This document shows, in pieces, positions 48,282 through 57,571 of a stretch of DNA of 64,000 nt (positions are counted from its first letter, which is position 1; each line of letters begins with the position of its first letter). This DNA comes from Duganella rivi. Its GTDB lineage: Bacteria > Pseudomonadota > Gammaproteobacteria > Burkholderiales > Burkholderiaceae_D. The stretch covers positions 558,001 through 622,000 of the forward strand of contig NZ_WWCK01000003.1 in assembly GCF_009857435.1 (NCBI RefSeq), given 5' to 3'. A program made the translations under genes and the position numbers. The notes under the pieces were generated by a model. The model had not been told where the DNA came from. It did not search any database and was given only the letters and a program-made list of their open reading frames with translations.

Positions 48282-49484
48282 TTACCAATTGGATTCGCGC
48301 TCCGGGGTCGAGGTGATGCGGTGGATAGAGAGATCGGCGCCCTGGAACTCTTCCTCGGGATCGAGGCGCAGGCCCAGCGTGGCTTTCAGCAAGCCGTACA
48401 CTGCGTAGCCGCCGGCCAGCGCGATTGCCACGCCCATGACCGTACCGGCCAGTTGCGACAACAGCGACACGCCGCCCACGCCGCCGAGCTCCTTGTGGCC
48501 AAAGATCCCAGCCGCAATTCCGCCCCAGGCGCCGCACAGGCCATGCAGCGGCCACACGCCCAGCACATCGTCGATCTTCCACTTGTTTTGCGCCAGCGTG
48601 AACATCCACACGAAGATGGCGCCGGCCAAGCCGCCCGTCACCAGCGCGCCCAGCGGGTGCATGATGTCGGAACCGGCGCACACCGCCACCAGTCCGGCCA
48701 GCGGGCCGTTATAGGCGAAGCCCGGATCGTTCTTACCCATCATCAGCGCAACCAGCGTGCCGCCGACCATGGCCATCAGCGAATTCACCGCCACCAGGCC
48801 GTTCATCTTGTCCAGCGCCTGCGCGCTCATGACGTTGAAGCCGAACCAGCCCACGGTCAAAATCCACGCACCCAGCGCGAGGAAGGGAATCGACGACGGC
48901 GGATGCGCGGCAATCGCACCGTTCTTCATGTAGCGGCCGCGGCGAGCGCCCAGCAACAGCACCGCCGGCAGCGCGATCCAGCCCCCTACCGCGTGCACCA
49001 CTACCGAACCGGCGAAGTCATGGAAGCCGGCGCCAAACGCTTGCGCCAGCCATTCCTGCGCGCCGAAACGGTTGTTCCAGACAAGCCCTTCAAAAAAAGG
49101 ATAAACCAGGCCGACCAGCAAAGCCGTCGCCACGGTCTGCGGATGGAAGCGCGCCCGTTCGGCAATGCCTCCCGAGATAATCGCAGGAATAGCGGCGGCG
49201 AACGTCAGCAGGAAGAAGAATTTGACCAGCTCATAACCGTTTTTGGCGGCCAGCACATCGGCCGAGGAGAAGAAGTTGATGCCGTAAGCAATGCTGTAGC
49301 CGACAAAGAAATAAGCAATGGTCGAGACGGCAAAATCGACCAGAATTTTGACCAGCGCATTGACCTGATTTTTCTTGCGTACCGTGCCCAGTTCAAGGAA
49401 AGCAAAACCCGCGTGCATCGCCAAAATCATGATGGCGCCGAGCAGGATGAACAAGGCATCTGCGCCGTCTTTGTATCCAGACAT
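48282..49484 (-). CDS. amtB: Ammonium transporter
   Basis: 400 residues with about 11 hydrophobic segments. The start is MSGYKDGADALFILLGAIMILAM at 49484, supported by GGGGAG 9 bases upstream. The twin-His pore is present: FAGSVVVHAVGGW and GVWPLHGLCGAWGG. It also keeps NxxxFGAQEW and CAGSDIMHPLGALV. It conducts ammonium across the inner membrane. glnK, commonly adjacent, is not present. A sigma-54 type promoter lies about 50-65 bases upstream, matching nitrogen control by NtrC. Confidence 0.95.
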   Translation of the reverse strand: MSGYKDGADALFILLGAIMILAMHAGFAFLELGTVRKKNQVNALVKILVDFAVSTIAYFFVGYSIAYGINFFSSADVLAAKNGYELVKFFFLLTFAAAIPAIISGGIAERARFHPQTVATALLVGLVYPFFEGLVWNNRFGAQEWLAQAFGAGFHDFAGSVVVHAVGGWIALPAVLLLGARRGRYMKNGAIAAHPPSSIPFLALGAWILTVGWFGFNVMSAQALDKMNGLVAVNSLMAMVGGTLVALMMGKNDPGFAYNGPLAGLVAVCAGSDIMHPLGALVTGGLAGAIFVWMFTLAQNKWKIDDVLGVWPLHGLCGAWGGIAAGIFGHKELGGVGGVSLLSQLAGTVMGVAIALAGGYAVYGLLKATLGLRLDPEEEFQGADLSIHRITSTPERESNW

Positions 49485-49534
49485 CAAAATCACTCCCCAA
49501 AATAAAGCACACAAAATAAAGAACTAACATGGAA

Positions 49535-49550
49535 AGCAATTTCCGTTCCA
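49535..49550 (-). promoter_or_regulatory. Sigma-54 promoter of amtB
   Basis: Minus strand TGGAACG-N4-TTGCT, compared with the consensus TGGCACG-N4-TTGCW: one mismatch, and the GG and GC pairs are exactly 10 bases apart. Transcription would start near 49525, leaving a leader of about 40 bases. Confidence 0.75.
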
Positions 49551-49595
49551 ATTTGGTGCAAAATCTTAAGTAGCTGATTTTAATCTAGTTTCACG

Positions 49596-49632
49596 TTGGT
49601 GCATTGGCGCCTGCAAGCCGCCAATGCACCAA
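49596..49632. repeat. 14-bp perfect inverted repeat: terminator of the protease gene and possible NtrC site
   Basis: Arms TTGGTGCATTGGCG and CGCCAATGCACCAA pair perfectly around a 9-base loop, 10 bases after the metalloprotease stop and about 70-107 bases upstream of the predicted amtB start site. Each arm holds TGGTGCA/TGCACCA, the NtrC half-site. A third TGGTGCA lies at 49554-49560. Confidence 0.55.
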
Positions 49633-49641
49633 GTCAATGCG

Positions 49642-52134
49642 CTAAATTGGTGCGCCCGGCGGCACCGGTTGCGGCGTGCGCAGTTTGACGCTGCGCGGAT
49701 CGGCCAGATAGGCAGTGATCAATTCGGCCGCTTGCTTGCGGCTGTCGGCGATCACGCCCTTGCCCGGGTTCTTTTGCAGCCATTGCGCCAGCTCGCGTAC
49801 CGACTGCCGCACTTCGGCCGCCACCTGCGAGTGCAGGTAGCCGTTGTTGAGCAGGTTCAGCAGACTCTCAACGACGATCCAGTTGGACGCCAGCTGCACC
49901 GCTTCGCCGCCGATGACCGTGGACGGCACCGCATCACGCTTCCACGTTTTTTGCAGCACTTGCGCGATTACTTCCTGCACGCTCAGTTGCCTGGCATCGC
50001 GCGCATGCTGCCACGACACGCGATTGATGCGGCCTGCATCCAGCAGGAAGCCGACGGTTTGCGCGGCGCCCGCTTCGGCGATCGAGAAGGCGTCGAACAC
50101 GGAGTCCATGCGATTGCCGAAATACTCGCGCGTGCGTTCGTAGCCTGCCGCCGGTGGCGTCAGGATGTCAAGCACATTGGCTGGCAGCGCGAGATACTCG
50201 GCGCGCAGACTGTCGGTCAGGCGGTTCAGCGCTTGCCGCTGCACCCCGCCCGGCGTGACTTTAACGCCGGCCTTGGCGATGCCTGCCTTGACGTCGCCGG
50301 CGCTGGTGTACTCAAACTCGCCGCCGCCGATCAGGCGCGCCACCGCTTCGCCTTGGTAGCGCTGCAGCAGGTAGACCGGCACCAGGCGCGCTTCCAGTTC
50401 ACCGATCTGGCGCGCGTCCGGCAGCACGTCCACAGAGAACGTTTGCAAGGCGCGCTGACGCACTGCGCCCAGTTGATCCCATGTCTTCAGCGTGTCCGGG
50501 CCAAAGTCCCACAGCAGGCCGTCCGGGTGGCTGGCGCCGGGAGCACGGTCGTCCTGGTCGCTGGAGTACAGCATGCCGGCGCTACGCGCATCGGCGCGCA
50601 GCTTGGTCAATGCCGCCTGCTCTTGTGTGCCGCTGCCAAAATCGCCGTAGATGTATTTGACGATGTAGTCGTCCCACGGCCCCACGCCCACGCCGTAGGC
50701 ATTGGCGATATCGACCTCGCCCTTGGCATCCAGCTTGAGGATAGGATGCGGATAATCCATCACCGAGCCATTCCCCATGCGGCTGGCGGCAAAGTTGTGC
50801 GCGAAGCCCAGCGTGTGGCCGACTTCGTGCGCCGCCAATTGACGCAAGCGGGCCAGCGCCATTTGTTCGGCCAGTTTTTGTTTTTCAGCGCTGCTGCTTT
50901 TGCCGTAAGGAGCGAGCAGCGCTTCGGCGATCAGGATGTCCTGGCGCACGCGCTGCGATCCCAGCGTGACTGCGCCGCGCAGAATTTGACCGGTGCGTGG
51001 ATCGCTCAATGCATTCCCATACGACCAGCCGCGCGTGGCACGGTGCACCCAGGTGATGACGTTGTAGCGGATGTCCTGTGCGTCCACGCCCTCCGGCAGC
51101 AACTCGACGCGGTAGGCGTCTTTGAAGCCCGCCTTCTCGAACGCCGTGGCCCACCAGCGCGCACCTTCAATCAGCGCCGAGCGCACCGGCTCGGGCGCGC
51201 CGCGATCAACGTAGTAGACAATCGGTTTCTTCACCGTGCTGACGGCAGCCGATGGATCGGTCTTTTCCAGCTTGTGGCGCACTTGCCAATGCACGTCGAT
51301 GCTGTTCGATAGCGGCGTGGCGTAGTCGAAGTAGCTGGTATCAAAACCGCCGGAGTACGGGTGGTAAGTGCGCGGATGCCACGCGCTGTTGGCGTCCAAC
51401 GCGGGCAAGCGCACCATGCTGATACGCTGGCGCATCGAGAGGCTGGCTGCATCCGCGCCGACCTGCTTCACGTATTCTGCTTGTCCCGGGCCGGCAAAGG
51501 TCAGTAGCGCTTCCAGTTCCACGTTGTCCGGGAAGGCCTTGGCTTCGGCGGCCAGCACTGCGCTGCGCGAGGCATCGACCGAGTATGCTCCCTGCTTGGC
51601 ACCGGCCAAACGCGCCGCAATGCCGTGGCGGTCGGCCAGCAGGAAGCTGGAGAAGTCCACCAGATGGCGATCCTTGTCGCTGGCGATGATCTCGCCCGAC
51701 CACAGCACCGAGTTGGAGAACGACTCGCGCACAGCGGCGCGTTCGTCCTTGTCCGCCGAGTTGGCGACGTAGTTGGTGTTTTCCTGAACGAGGAATAACC
51801 TGGCTCCATGCTTTTCAAAATGAACCATGCGCATCTCGCCCGGCTGCGCGCGGTCGAGGCCCACATCATTGGAGCCCAGTGCGTAGGGCAAGGAGCTCAC
51901 CAGCATGAAGGGCTGTTCCAGCGCACCGACCGACAGCAGCACCCTGCCCTTGTCGATATCGCGCCAGACGTCGATAAAGCCGGGCTGCGATTGCAGGCCG
52001 CGCGTAACGTCGGTAATCTGCTTGGCCGCCGGTGCGGCAGTGGCGGGTGCGGCGTCGGCCGCAAAGGCCGGCGACACTGCGACCGGCACCGCGCCGGACA
52101 TCATCAATGCGAGCAGCAGCGGTGCGCGCATCAT
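49642..52134 (-). CDS. Exported zinc metalloprotease, metzincin-like
   Basis: 830 residues. Signal peptide MMRAPLLLALMMSGAVPVAVSPAFA. The zinc site HEVGHTLGFAHNF matches HExxHxxGxxH, and GSVMDYPHP gives the Met-turn. The N-terminal 250 residues resemble the DUF5117-type propeptide-like region of large bacterial zinc-dependent metalloproteases, with NYVANSADKDERAAVRESF. Probably periplasmic or secreted. The start overlaps the stop of the upstream prolyl oligopeptidase gene (ATGATG), so the two peptidases are translationally coupled. Met2 is an alternative start. A strong hairpin follows the stop. Confidence 0.88.
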   Translation of the reverse strand: MMRAPLLLALMMSGAVPVAVSPAFAADAAPATAAPAAKQITDVTRGLQSQPGFIDVWRDIDKGRVLLSVGALEQPFMLVSSLPYALGSNDVGLDRAQPGEMRMVHFEKHGARLFLVQENTNYVANSADKDERAAVRESFSNSVLWSGEIIASDKDRHLVDFSSFLLADRHGIAARLAGAKQGAYSVDASRSAVLAAEAKAFPDNVELEALLTFAGPGQAEYVKQVGADAASLSMRQRISMVRLPALDANSAWHPRTYHPYSGGFDTSYFDYATPLSNSIDVHWQVRHKLEKTDPSAAVSTVKKPIVYYVDRGAPEPVRSALIEGARWWATAFEKAGFKDAYRVELLPEGVDAQDIRYNVITWVHRATRGWSYGNALSDPRTGQILRGAVTLGSQRVRQDILIAEALLAPYGKSSSAEKQKLAEQMALARLRQLAAHEVGHTLGFAHNFAASRMGNGSVMDYPHPILKLDAKGEVDIANAYGVGVGPWDDYIVKYIYGDFGSGTQEQAALTKLRADARSAGMLYSSDQDDRAPGASHPDGLLWDFGPDTLKTWDQLGAVRQRALQTFSVDVLPDARQIGELEARLVPVYLLQRYQGEAVARLIGGGEFEYTSAGDVKAGIAKAGVKVTPGGVQRQALNRLTDSLRAEYLALPANVLDILTPPAAGYERTREYFGNRMDSVFDAFSIAEAGAAQTVGFLLDAGRINRVSWQHARDARQLSVQEVIAQVLQKTWKRDAVPSTVIGGEAVQLASNWIVVESLLNLLNNGYLHSQVAAEVRQSVRELAQWLQKNPGKGVIADSRKQAAELITAYLADPRSVKLRTPQPVPPGAPI

Positions 52135-54296
52135 TGCTGGCCCGCCGCTTTTGCAGGGGCGCCGCCGTCCATTTGCAGTGCGCGGGTCAGGAAGCCCCAA
52201 CGATCAGCCACTTCTTCGATCTGCTTGGTGGTCGGCTTGCCTGCGCCGTGGCCTGCCTTGCTGTCGATACGGATCAGGATCGGTGCGCCGCCCACCGCTT
52301 GGTCAGCCTGCGCGGTGGCCGCAAACTTGAAGCTGTGGGCAGGCACCACGCGGTCATCGTGATCGGCGGTGGTGATCATGGTGGCTGGATAGCAGGCGCC
52401 CTTCTTCAGATTATGCAGCGGCGAGTATTTGACCAGCGCCTTGAATTCATCGGCGTTGTCGGACGAACCGTAGTCCGACGTCCACGCCCAGCCGATGGTG
52501 AATTTATGGAAGCGCAGCATGTCCATCACGCCTACTTGCGGAATCGCCGCGGCAAACAAGTCCGGGCGCTGGGTCATGGCCGCACCAACCAGCAAGCCGC
52601 CGTTACTGCCGCCGCCAATCGACAACTTGGCTGGCGACGTCACCTTGTGCGACACCAGCCATTCGGCCGCGCCGATGAAGTCGTCGAACACGTTTTGCTT
52701 TTGCAGCTTGGTGCCGGCCAGGTGCCACGATTCGCCGTATTCGCCGCCGCCGCGCAGGTTGGCCATCACGTAGACGCCGCCCATTTCCAGCCATGCCAGG
52801 TTCGCCACCGAGAACGAAGGCGTCAGCGACACGTTGAAACCACCGTAGCCATACAAATAGGTCGGATTGCTGCCATCCAGCTTCAGGCCTTTTTTCGACA
52901 CGATGAACATCGGCACCTTGGTGCCGTCGCGCGAGGTAAAGAACTCCTGGCGGGTCTCAAACGCGTTCGGATCGAAGTCCACTTTCGGCTGGCGATACAC
53001 GCTGCTCTTGTTGGTCTTCAGATCGTGGCGGTAGATGGTGGTTGGGTTGGTGAAGCCGGTGAACGAGTAGAACGTCTCGCTATCCGAGCGCTTGCCGCTA
53101 AAGCCGCCTGCGGTACCGAGGCCCGGCAGTTCAATATCGTGCAGCGCCTTGCCTTTCAGATCGTAGACTTTGACCAGGCTATGCGCATCGCTCAGGTAAT
53201 CGACGATCAGTTGGTTGTTGACCAGCGACGCCGACACCATGGTGTTGCTGCTCTCCGGGACGATCTGCTTCCAATTCAGCACACCCGGCTTGCGGGTATC
53301 GATGCTAACGATGCGGCCGCGCGGCGCATTGCGCTCGGTGCGGAACAGGAATACCGGGCCGTCGTTGCCGATGAAATCATAGGCAGCGTCGAAGTCCTCC
53401 AGCAAGCCGACCACTTTCGAATCCTTCTTGCTCAAGTCCTTGTAGAACACGCGGTTTTTGTTCTCCGTGCCTTGCGAGGCGTTGATCACCAGGAAGCGGC
53501 CATCTTCGGTGACTTCCGCGCTGAAGCCCCAATCCTTGTGGTCGGGACGGTCGTACACCAGCACGTCCGCGCTTTGCGGCGTGCCCAGTTTGTGGAAGTA
53601 CAGCTTTTGGAAGTAGTTCACGTCGGCCAGCTTGGTGGCTTCTTGCGGCTCGTCGTAGCGGCTGTAGAAGAAACCGGAACCGTCGTGCAGCCAAGCGGTG
53701 CGCGAGAATTTCACCCACTTGATATGGTCTTCCACGTCCTTGCCGCTGTCAATGTCGCGGACTTTGATTTCGTTCCAGTCCGAGCCCGAGGCCGCGGTGC
53801 TGTAGGCGAGGTACTTGCCGTTCGGGCTAACGGCCAGGCCGGCCAGCGCCACCGTGCCGTCAGCGGCCAGCGTGTTCGGGTCGAGCAGCAGGCGCGGAAC
53901 ATCGGCCAGCGTCTTCATGGTGTACAGCACCGATTGATTTTGCAGGCCGTCGTTACGGCTGTAGAAATAGCGGCCGCCTTCCTTGAACGGCACGCTGAAA
54001 CGCTCGAAGTTCCACAGCTTGGTCAGGCGTGCCTTGATCGCTTCGCGGCTCGGGATTTGCGACAGATAGCTTTGCGTCAGCTGGTTCTGCGCCACTACCC
54101 AGTTCTTGGTGTCCTCGCTGTTGGCGTCTTCCAGCCAGCGATACGGATCGGCGATGACGGTGCCGTGGTAATTGTCCTGCTGATCCACGGTGCGCGTGAC
54201 CGGGTAGTTCAGCGAGGCGCCATTGGCTGGGCAGGTTTGCGCAAACGCGGAGGCTTGCGCGAGCAGGAGAGATGCGATGAGTGCACGTCGTTGCAT
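52131..54296 (-). CDS. Exported prolyl oligopeptidase (family S9A)
   Basis: 721 residues with signal peptide MQRRALIASLLLAQASAFAQ, so periplasmic rather than cytoplasmic. The N-terminal beta-propeller begins after DPYRWLEDANSEDTKNWV. The C-terminal alpha/beta hydrolase has nucleophile Ser in GGGSNGGLL (near residue 560), Asp in DHDDRVVPAHS and His in KAGHGAGKP. It cleaves short peptides after proline. It is the first gene of a two-gene operon with the metalloprotease, suggesting stepwise digestion of external protein to peptides. Confidence 0.93.
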   Translation of the reverse strand: MQRRALIASLLLAQASAFAQTCPANGASLNYPVTRTVDQQDNYHGTVIADPYRWLEDANSEDTKNWVVAQNQLTQSYLSQIPSREAIKARLTKLWNFERFSVPFKEGGRYFYSRNDGLQNQSVLYTMKTLADVPRLLLDPNTLAADGTVALAGLAVSPNGKYLAYSTAASGSDWNEIKVRDIDSGKDVEDHIKWVKFSRTAWLHDGSGFFYSRYDEPQEATKLADVNYFQKLYFHKLGTPQSADVLVYDRPDHKDWGFSAEVTEDGRFLVINASQGTENKNRVFYKDLSKKDSKVVGLLEDFDAAYDFIGNDGPVFLFRTERNAPRGRIVSIDTRKPGVLNWKQIVPESSNTMVSASLVNNQLIVDYLSDAHSLVKVYDLKGKALHDIELPGLGTAGGFSGKRSDSETFYSFTGFTNPTTIYRHDLKTNKSSVYRQPKVDFDPNAFETRQEFFTSRDGTKVPMFIVSKKGLKLDGSNPTYLYGYGGFNVSLTPSFSVANLAWLEMGGVYVMANLRGGGEYGESWHLAGTKLQKQNVFDDFIGAAEWLVSHKVTSPAKLSIGGGSNGGLLVGAAMTQRPDLFAAAIPQVGVMDMLRFHKFTIGWAWTSDYGSSDNADEFKALVKYSPLHNLKKGACYPATMITTADHDDRVVPAHSFKFAATAQADQAVGGAPILIRIDSKAGHGAGKPTTKQIEEVADRWGFLTRALQMDGGAPAKAAGQQ

Positions 54297-54391
54297 ATGT
54301 GATCCGTATCCATGTAAGGTTCATCAAGAATACAGATCATAACGTGAAGCATGACAAATATGACACGTTAGCTGAAAAACAAAGACGATTT

Positions 54392-56851
54392 TTATTTGGC
54401 GTAGCTGACGTCTGCCACCGCTTCCGCCTCCGCGCCGATGGCGATCGGCGCGCGCCACTTCTCCAGCCACGGGATCAGCTGGTCGCCCGGAATCGGACGG
54501 CTCATGAAGTAGCCCTGCCCTTGATCGCAGCCCAGTTCCGCCAGCAAGCGCCAGACCGCCTCGCTCTCGATGCCTTCTGCCACCACGCGCAAGCCCATGT
54601 TGTGACCGAGGTCGATGGTCGAGCGCACGATCTTGGTGTCGCCTTCATCCTTCTCCATATTCAGCACGAAGGATTTGTCGATCTTCAGTTCATTCACCGG
54701 CAGGCGCTTGAGATAGGCCAGCGAAGAATAGCCGGTGCCGAAATCGTCGATCGACAAATCGAGCCCCATGGAACTCAAACGCTCCAGCGTATTTTGCGCG
54801 CGCACCGGATCGTCCATGATGGCGCTCTCGGTGATCTCCAGGCAGAAGGAGCCGGGCGTCAGCTTGTGGCGCGCCAGCAGGTCGGCAAACTTGGCCGGCA
54901 GGTCTTGGTCCAGCAAATCGCGGGTAGACAGGTTGACCGACACTTTCAAGTGGTGGCCCTTGCTGGCCAGCTCGCGGCACAACTCGGCCGACTTCTCCAT
55001 CACCCAGCGCGTCAGCACGCGGATAAAGCCGGTCTGCTCGGCGAACGGAATGAATTCGTCGGGGAACACATTGCCGCGCTCCGGGTGCACCCAGCGCACC
55101 AGCGACTCCATGCCCACCACACGGCCGGTTTGCAGCGAAATCTTCGGCTGCACGTGCAGGCGGAACTCATTGCGCTCGATGGCGTTGCGCAGCTCCGTGA
55201 GCAGCGACAGGCTCTTGGCGCTGGACTTGTCCATCGCCGCGTCGTAGACCACGGCGCCGTCGTTGCGCTGCTTGGCGGCGTACATCGCCACTTCGGCCAT
55301 GCTCAATAAGGTCTCGCCGTCGTCGGCGTGTTCTGGATAGGCGGCGATGCCGAGGCCCGCGCCGATGTCCACCATTTGATCTTCCAGCGACAGTGGCGTT
55401 TCCAGCGCTTGCAGGATTTCAGCCGCCATCAGCTGCGCCGCATCGATATCGGCGGCCGGCAGCAGCACTGCGAATTCGTCGCCACCCAAGCGTGCCACCT
55501 GCGCCGACGATTGACGGCGATTCGCCAGCAGCAGCTGCAAGCGGCCAGCAACCTGGCGCAGCAAGGCGTCGCCGAAGCTGTGGCCCATCACGTCGTTGAC
55601 GTGCTTGAAGCGATCCAGATCCATCATCAGCACGAACAAGGCTTCTTCGCGGCGGCGGGCGTCGTGCAGCGCGTCGTTCAACAGCAGCACGAATTGTGCG
55701 CGATTCGGCAGGTTGGTCAGCGTGTCCCAATACGCCAGGCGGCGGATCTCCTGTTCGCGCTTGGCGATACCTTCGCGCATGGCGTCGAAGGCGTGTGCCA
55801 ATTGACCGATTTCGTCCTCGCGCCGGCTGTCGATGGCGACCTTGTAATCGCCCTCCTCCAGCCGCTTGGCCGTCACCGCCAACTCACTGATCGGCTGGGC
55901 GATACGCTTGGCGGTGAACACGATGGCCAGCGCCGACGCGAAGATGCCGCCCAAGGTCAGGCCGATCAGCCAGCGTTCGAGGCGGCGATAATCGGCAGTC
56001 GCTTCGTCGATGGAGCGCGCCAGCAGCACGCTGGCGTTTTGGCCGTTGTCCTCGCCGATGGAAATCAGGCGCGCGCTGTATTGGGCGGTTTCGACCATCA
56101 TGTCGAACGGGCCGGTAGGCGTCGCTGGCAAGGCTTGCAATTGATCGACCACCACTTGCGCAGACGGCCCGACAAAGGTGGAGCCGACCGGCAGCCACTT
56201 GCCCTGCGCGTCGCGCGTCAAGACCGAGGTATGCAGCGAAGTCACCTCGCGCATCTCGTTCGCCAGCTGGCGGTCGATGGGGAAAGTCATCACGATCCAG
56301 CCGATGGTGATCGGCGCCTTGATCGGCATGGCGACGATCTGGAACGGCCGGTGGTCGACAATCGCAATGCCGATCGCGCCGTCGGCCGCTTCGGCGGCAT
56401 CCAGCATCGACAGCGCCATTTTTTCCAGGCCTTTCGATTGCGCCTGATTGGTCGTCGCGCTGATGGTGCGATCATCACCGATCAGCATCGACAAAGAAGC
56501 CTTGATGCGGCGGCCGCTATTGGCCAGCGCCGATTCAATGGTAGAGCGATCGCTTTCATCGTTGTTGCCGATGGCCGCGACAAAGGCGGTATCGCGCGCC
56601 AGCAGGCGCGCACCGAAGCGCAGGCTTTGCGCGTTTTGTTCCAGCAGGCGGCGGAATACCTTGGCGCCGTTATTCAGCTCGGAGCCGATGGAGGCGCGCG
56701 CATTGTTGTCGATACCCTGCTGGATCACCAGCAGGCCGACCACCTGCACCGCCACGATCAGCACCAGGAATAGCGTCACGATGCGGCTTTCGAGGCTGCG
56801 AAAACGCAGCCGCAAGCGCAAGCTATCCCATTTAAAGGCTGGAAGAGGCAT
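54392..56851 (-). CDS. Membrane sensor GGDEF-EAL cyclic-di-GMP enzyme
   Basis: 819 residues. TM1 about 24-44, a large periplasmic sensor (about 45-285), TM2 about 287-308, HAMP (about 309-360), GGDEF (about 375-535) and EAL (about 550-795). The cyclase motif ARLGGDEF is intact; no RxxD inhibitory site is seen five residues upstream. The EAL part has ESLVRW in place of EALxRW and keeps VNLSTRDL, EITES, DDFGTG, KIDKSF and AEGIES, so phosphodiesterase activity is likely. Its first 20 bases overlap the upstream cupredoxin gene, which suggests a functional pair in which the periplasmic domain reads the cupredoxin or its metal. Confidence 0.9.
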   Translation of the reverse strand: MPLPAFKWDSLRLRLRFRSLESRIVTLFLVLIVAVQVVGLLVIQQGIDNNARASIGSELNNGAKVFRRLLEQNAQSLRFGARLLARDTAFVAAIGNNDESDRSTIESALANSGRRIKASLSMLIGDDRTISATTNQAQSKGLEKMALSMLDAAEAADGAIGIAIVDHRPFQIVAMPIKAPITIGWIVMTFPIDRQLANEMREVTSLHTSVLTRDAQGKWLPVGSTFVGPSAQVVVDQLQALPATPTGPFDMMVETAQYSARLISIGEDNGQNASVLLARSIDEATADYRRLERWLIGLTLGGIFASALAIVFTAKRIAQPISELAVTAKRLEEGDYKVAIDSRREDEIGQLAHAFDAMREGIAKREQEIRRLAYWDTLTNLPNRAQFVLLLNDALHDARRREEALFVLMMDLDRFKHVNDVMGHSFGDALLRQVAGRLQLLLANRRQSSAQVARLGGDEFAVLLPAADIDAAQLMAAEILQALETPLSLEDQMVDIGAGLGIAAYPEHADDGETLLSMAEVAMYAAKQRNDGAVVYDAAMDKSSAKSLSLLTELRNAIERNEFRLHVQPKISLQTGRVVGMESLVRWVHPERGNVFPDEFIPFAEQTGFIRVLTRWVMEKSAELCRELASKGHHLKVSVNLSTRDLLDQDLPAKFADLLARHKLTPGSFCLEITESAIMDDPVRAQNTLERLSSMGLDLSIDDFGTGYSSLAYLKRLPVNELKIDKSFVLNMEKDEGDTKIVRSTIDLGHNMGLRVVAEGIESEAVWRLLAELGCDQGQGYFMSRPIPGDQLIPWLEKWRAPIAIGAEAEAVADVSYAK

Positions 56852-57470
56852 CGTCTAGCACCACTGGCTTCATCGGCAGTTTAAAAATGGCGGAACTCAA
56901 TTCGCTGCCCGCCTTTACGGTCAGCGTTTGTTCGGGCGTGGCGCCGCCCATCGTATTGTAGTGCCACGCTTTGACCACGTACTTGCCGGCAGCCGGCAGC
57001 TCGATGCGCGCGGCACCGGAACCGTCGGTCTTGGCGAAATACGGCGTATCGACCACTTTGACGTAAGCGATCATTTTGTCATGAATATTGCAACCGAGTA
57101 CAACCGTCCCAGCTTTATCGAAGACTTGCGGCGAGGCCGCCTGCCCGGAATACAGTTTCTGGTCAAACTTGTGGGCCGGCGAGAACGAATAAATGTGGTG
57201 CCTGACCTTGTCATTATTCGGGAAATTGATGGTGGCGCCAACTTGCACCACGGTCACCAGCGGCAGAAATTTTAAACCCTTCTGCTCGATCTGGGCGCCG
57301 GGCGGCGACTTGGACGCGGGCACGCCGCCTTCCGGCTCAACATAAACGACGGTGTCTGGCAGCACCTTGCCGGTTGCGTCTTGCACTTGCACCACGATGC
57401 CGGTGGCGCCGGCGCCGGCGGCGCTCAGCAGGCTACCGCAAACAAGGGCGCGGCGAATCAAACAAAGCAT
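56832..57470 (-). CDS. Exported cupredoxin-fold protein
   Basis: 212 residues with a signal peptide ending near AGAGATG. Type-1 copper ligands are visible: His91/92 in VRHHIYSFS and Cys127, His130, Met133 in GCNIHDKM (Cys-x2-His-x2-Met). FPNNDKVRHHIYS is the usual block before the first His. A C-terminal beta domain follows (GSGAARIELPAAGKYVVKAWHY). Proteins of this kind are often named methylamine utilization-like or plastocyanin-like. No amine dehydrogenase or respiratory partner is nearby; the only partner is the overlapping GGDEF-EAL gene. Role in electron transfer or copper sensing is inference. Confidence 0.85.
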   Translation of the reverse strand: MLCLIRRALVCGSLLSAAGAGATGIVVQVQDATGKVLPDTVVYVEPEGGVPASKSPPGAQIEQKGLKFLPLVTVVQVGATINFPNNDKVRHHIYSFSPAHKFDQKLYSGQAASPQVFDKAGTVVLGCNIHDKMIAYVKVVDTPYFAKTDGSGAARIELPAAGKYVVKAWHYNTMGGATPEQTLTVKAGSELSSAIFKLPMKPVVLDDASSSL

Positions 57471-57571
57471 AAGGTTCCTGTCCTGAACAAAACATTTCCA
57501 TAATTCATCATGTCGTCACAAATGTCCACTATGATCGTACAGTTAAACCGATATTTGGCAAACGATTCACC

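Noticed and set aside
49605..49620. A second sigma-54 box (TTGGCGGCTTGCA) within the inverted repeat
   Set aside because: The GG-to-GC spacing is 6 rather than 10 bases.
52032..54302. A 756-codon plus-strand frame opposite the prolyl oligopeptidase
   Set aside because: Antisense shadow of a gene with a complete catalytic triad.
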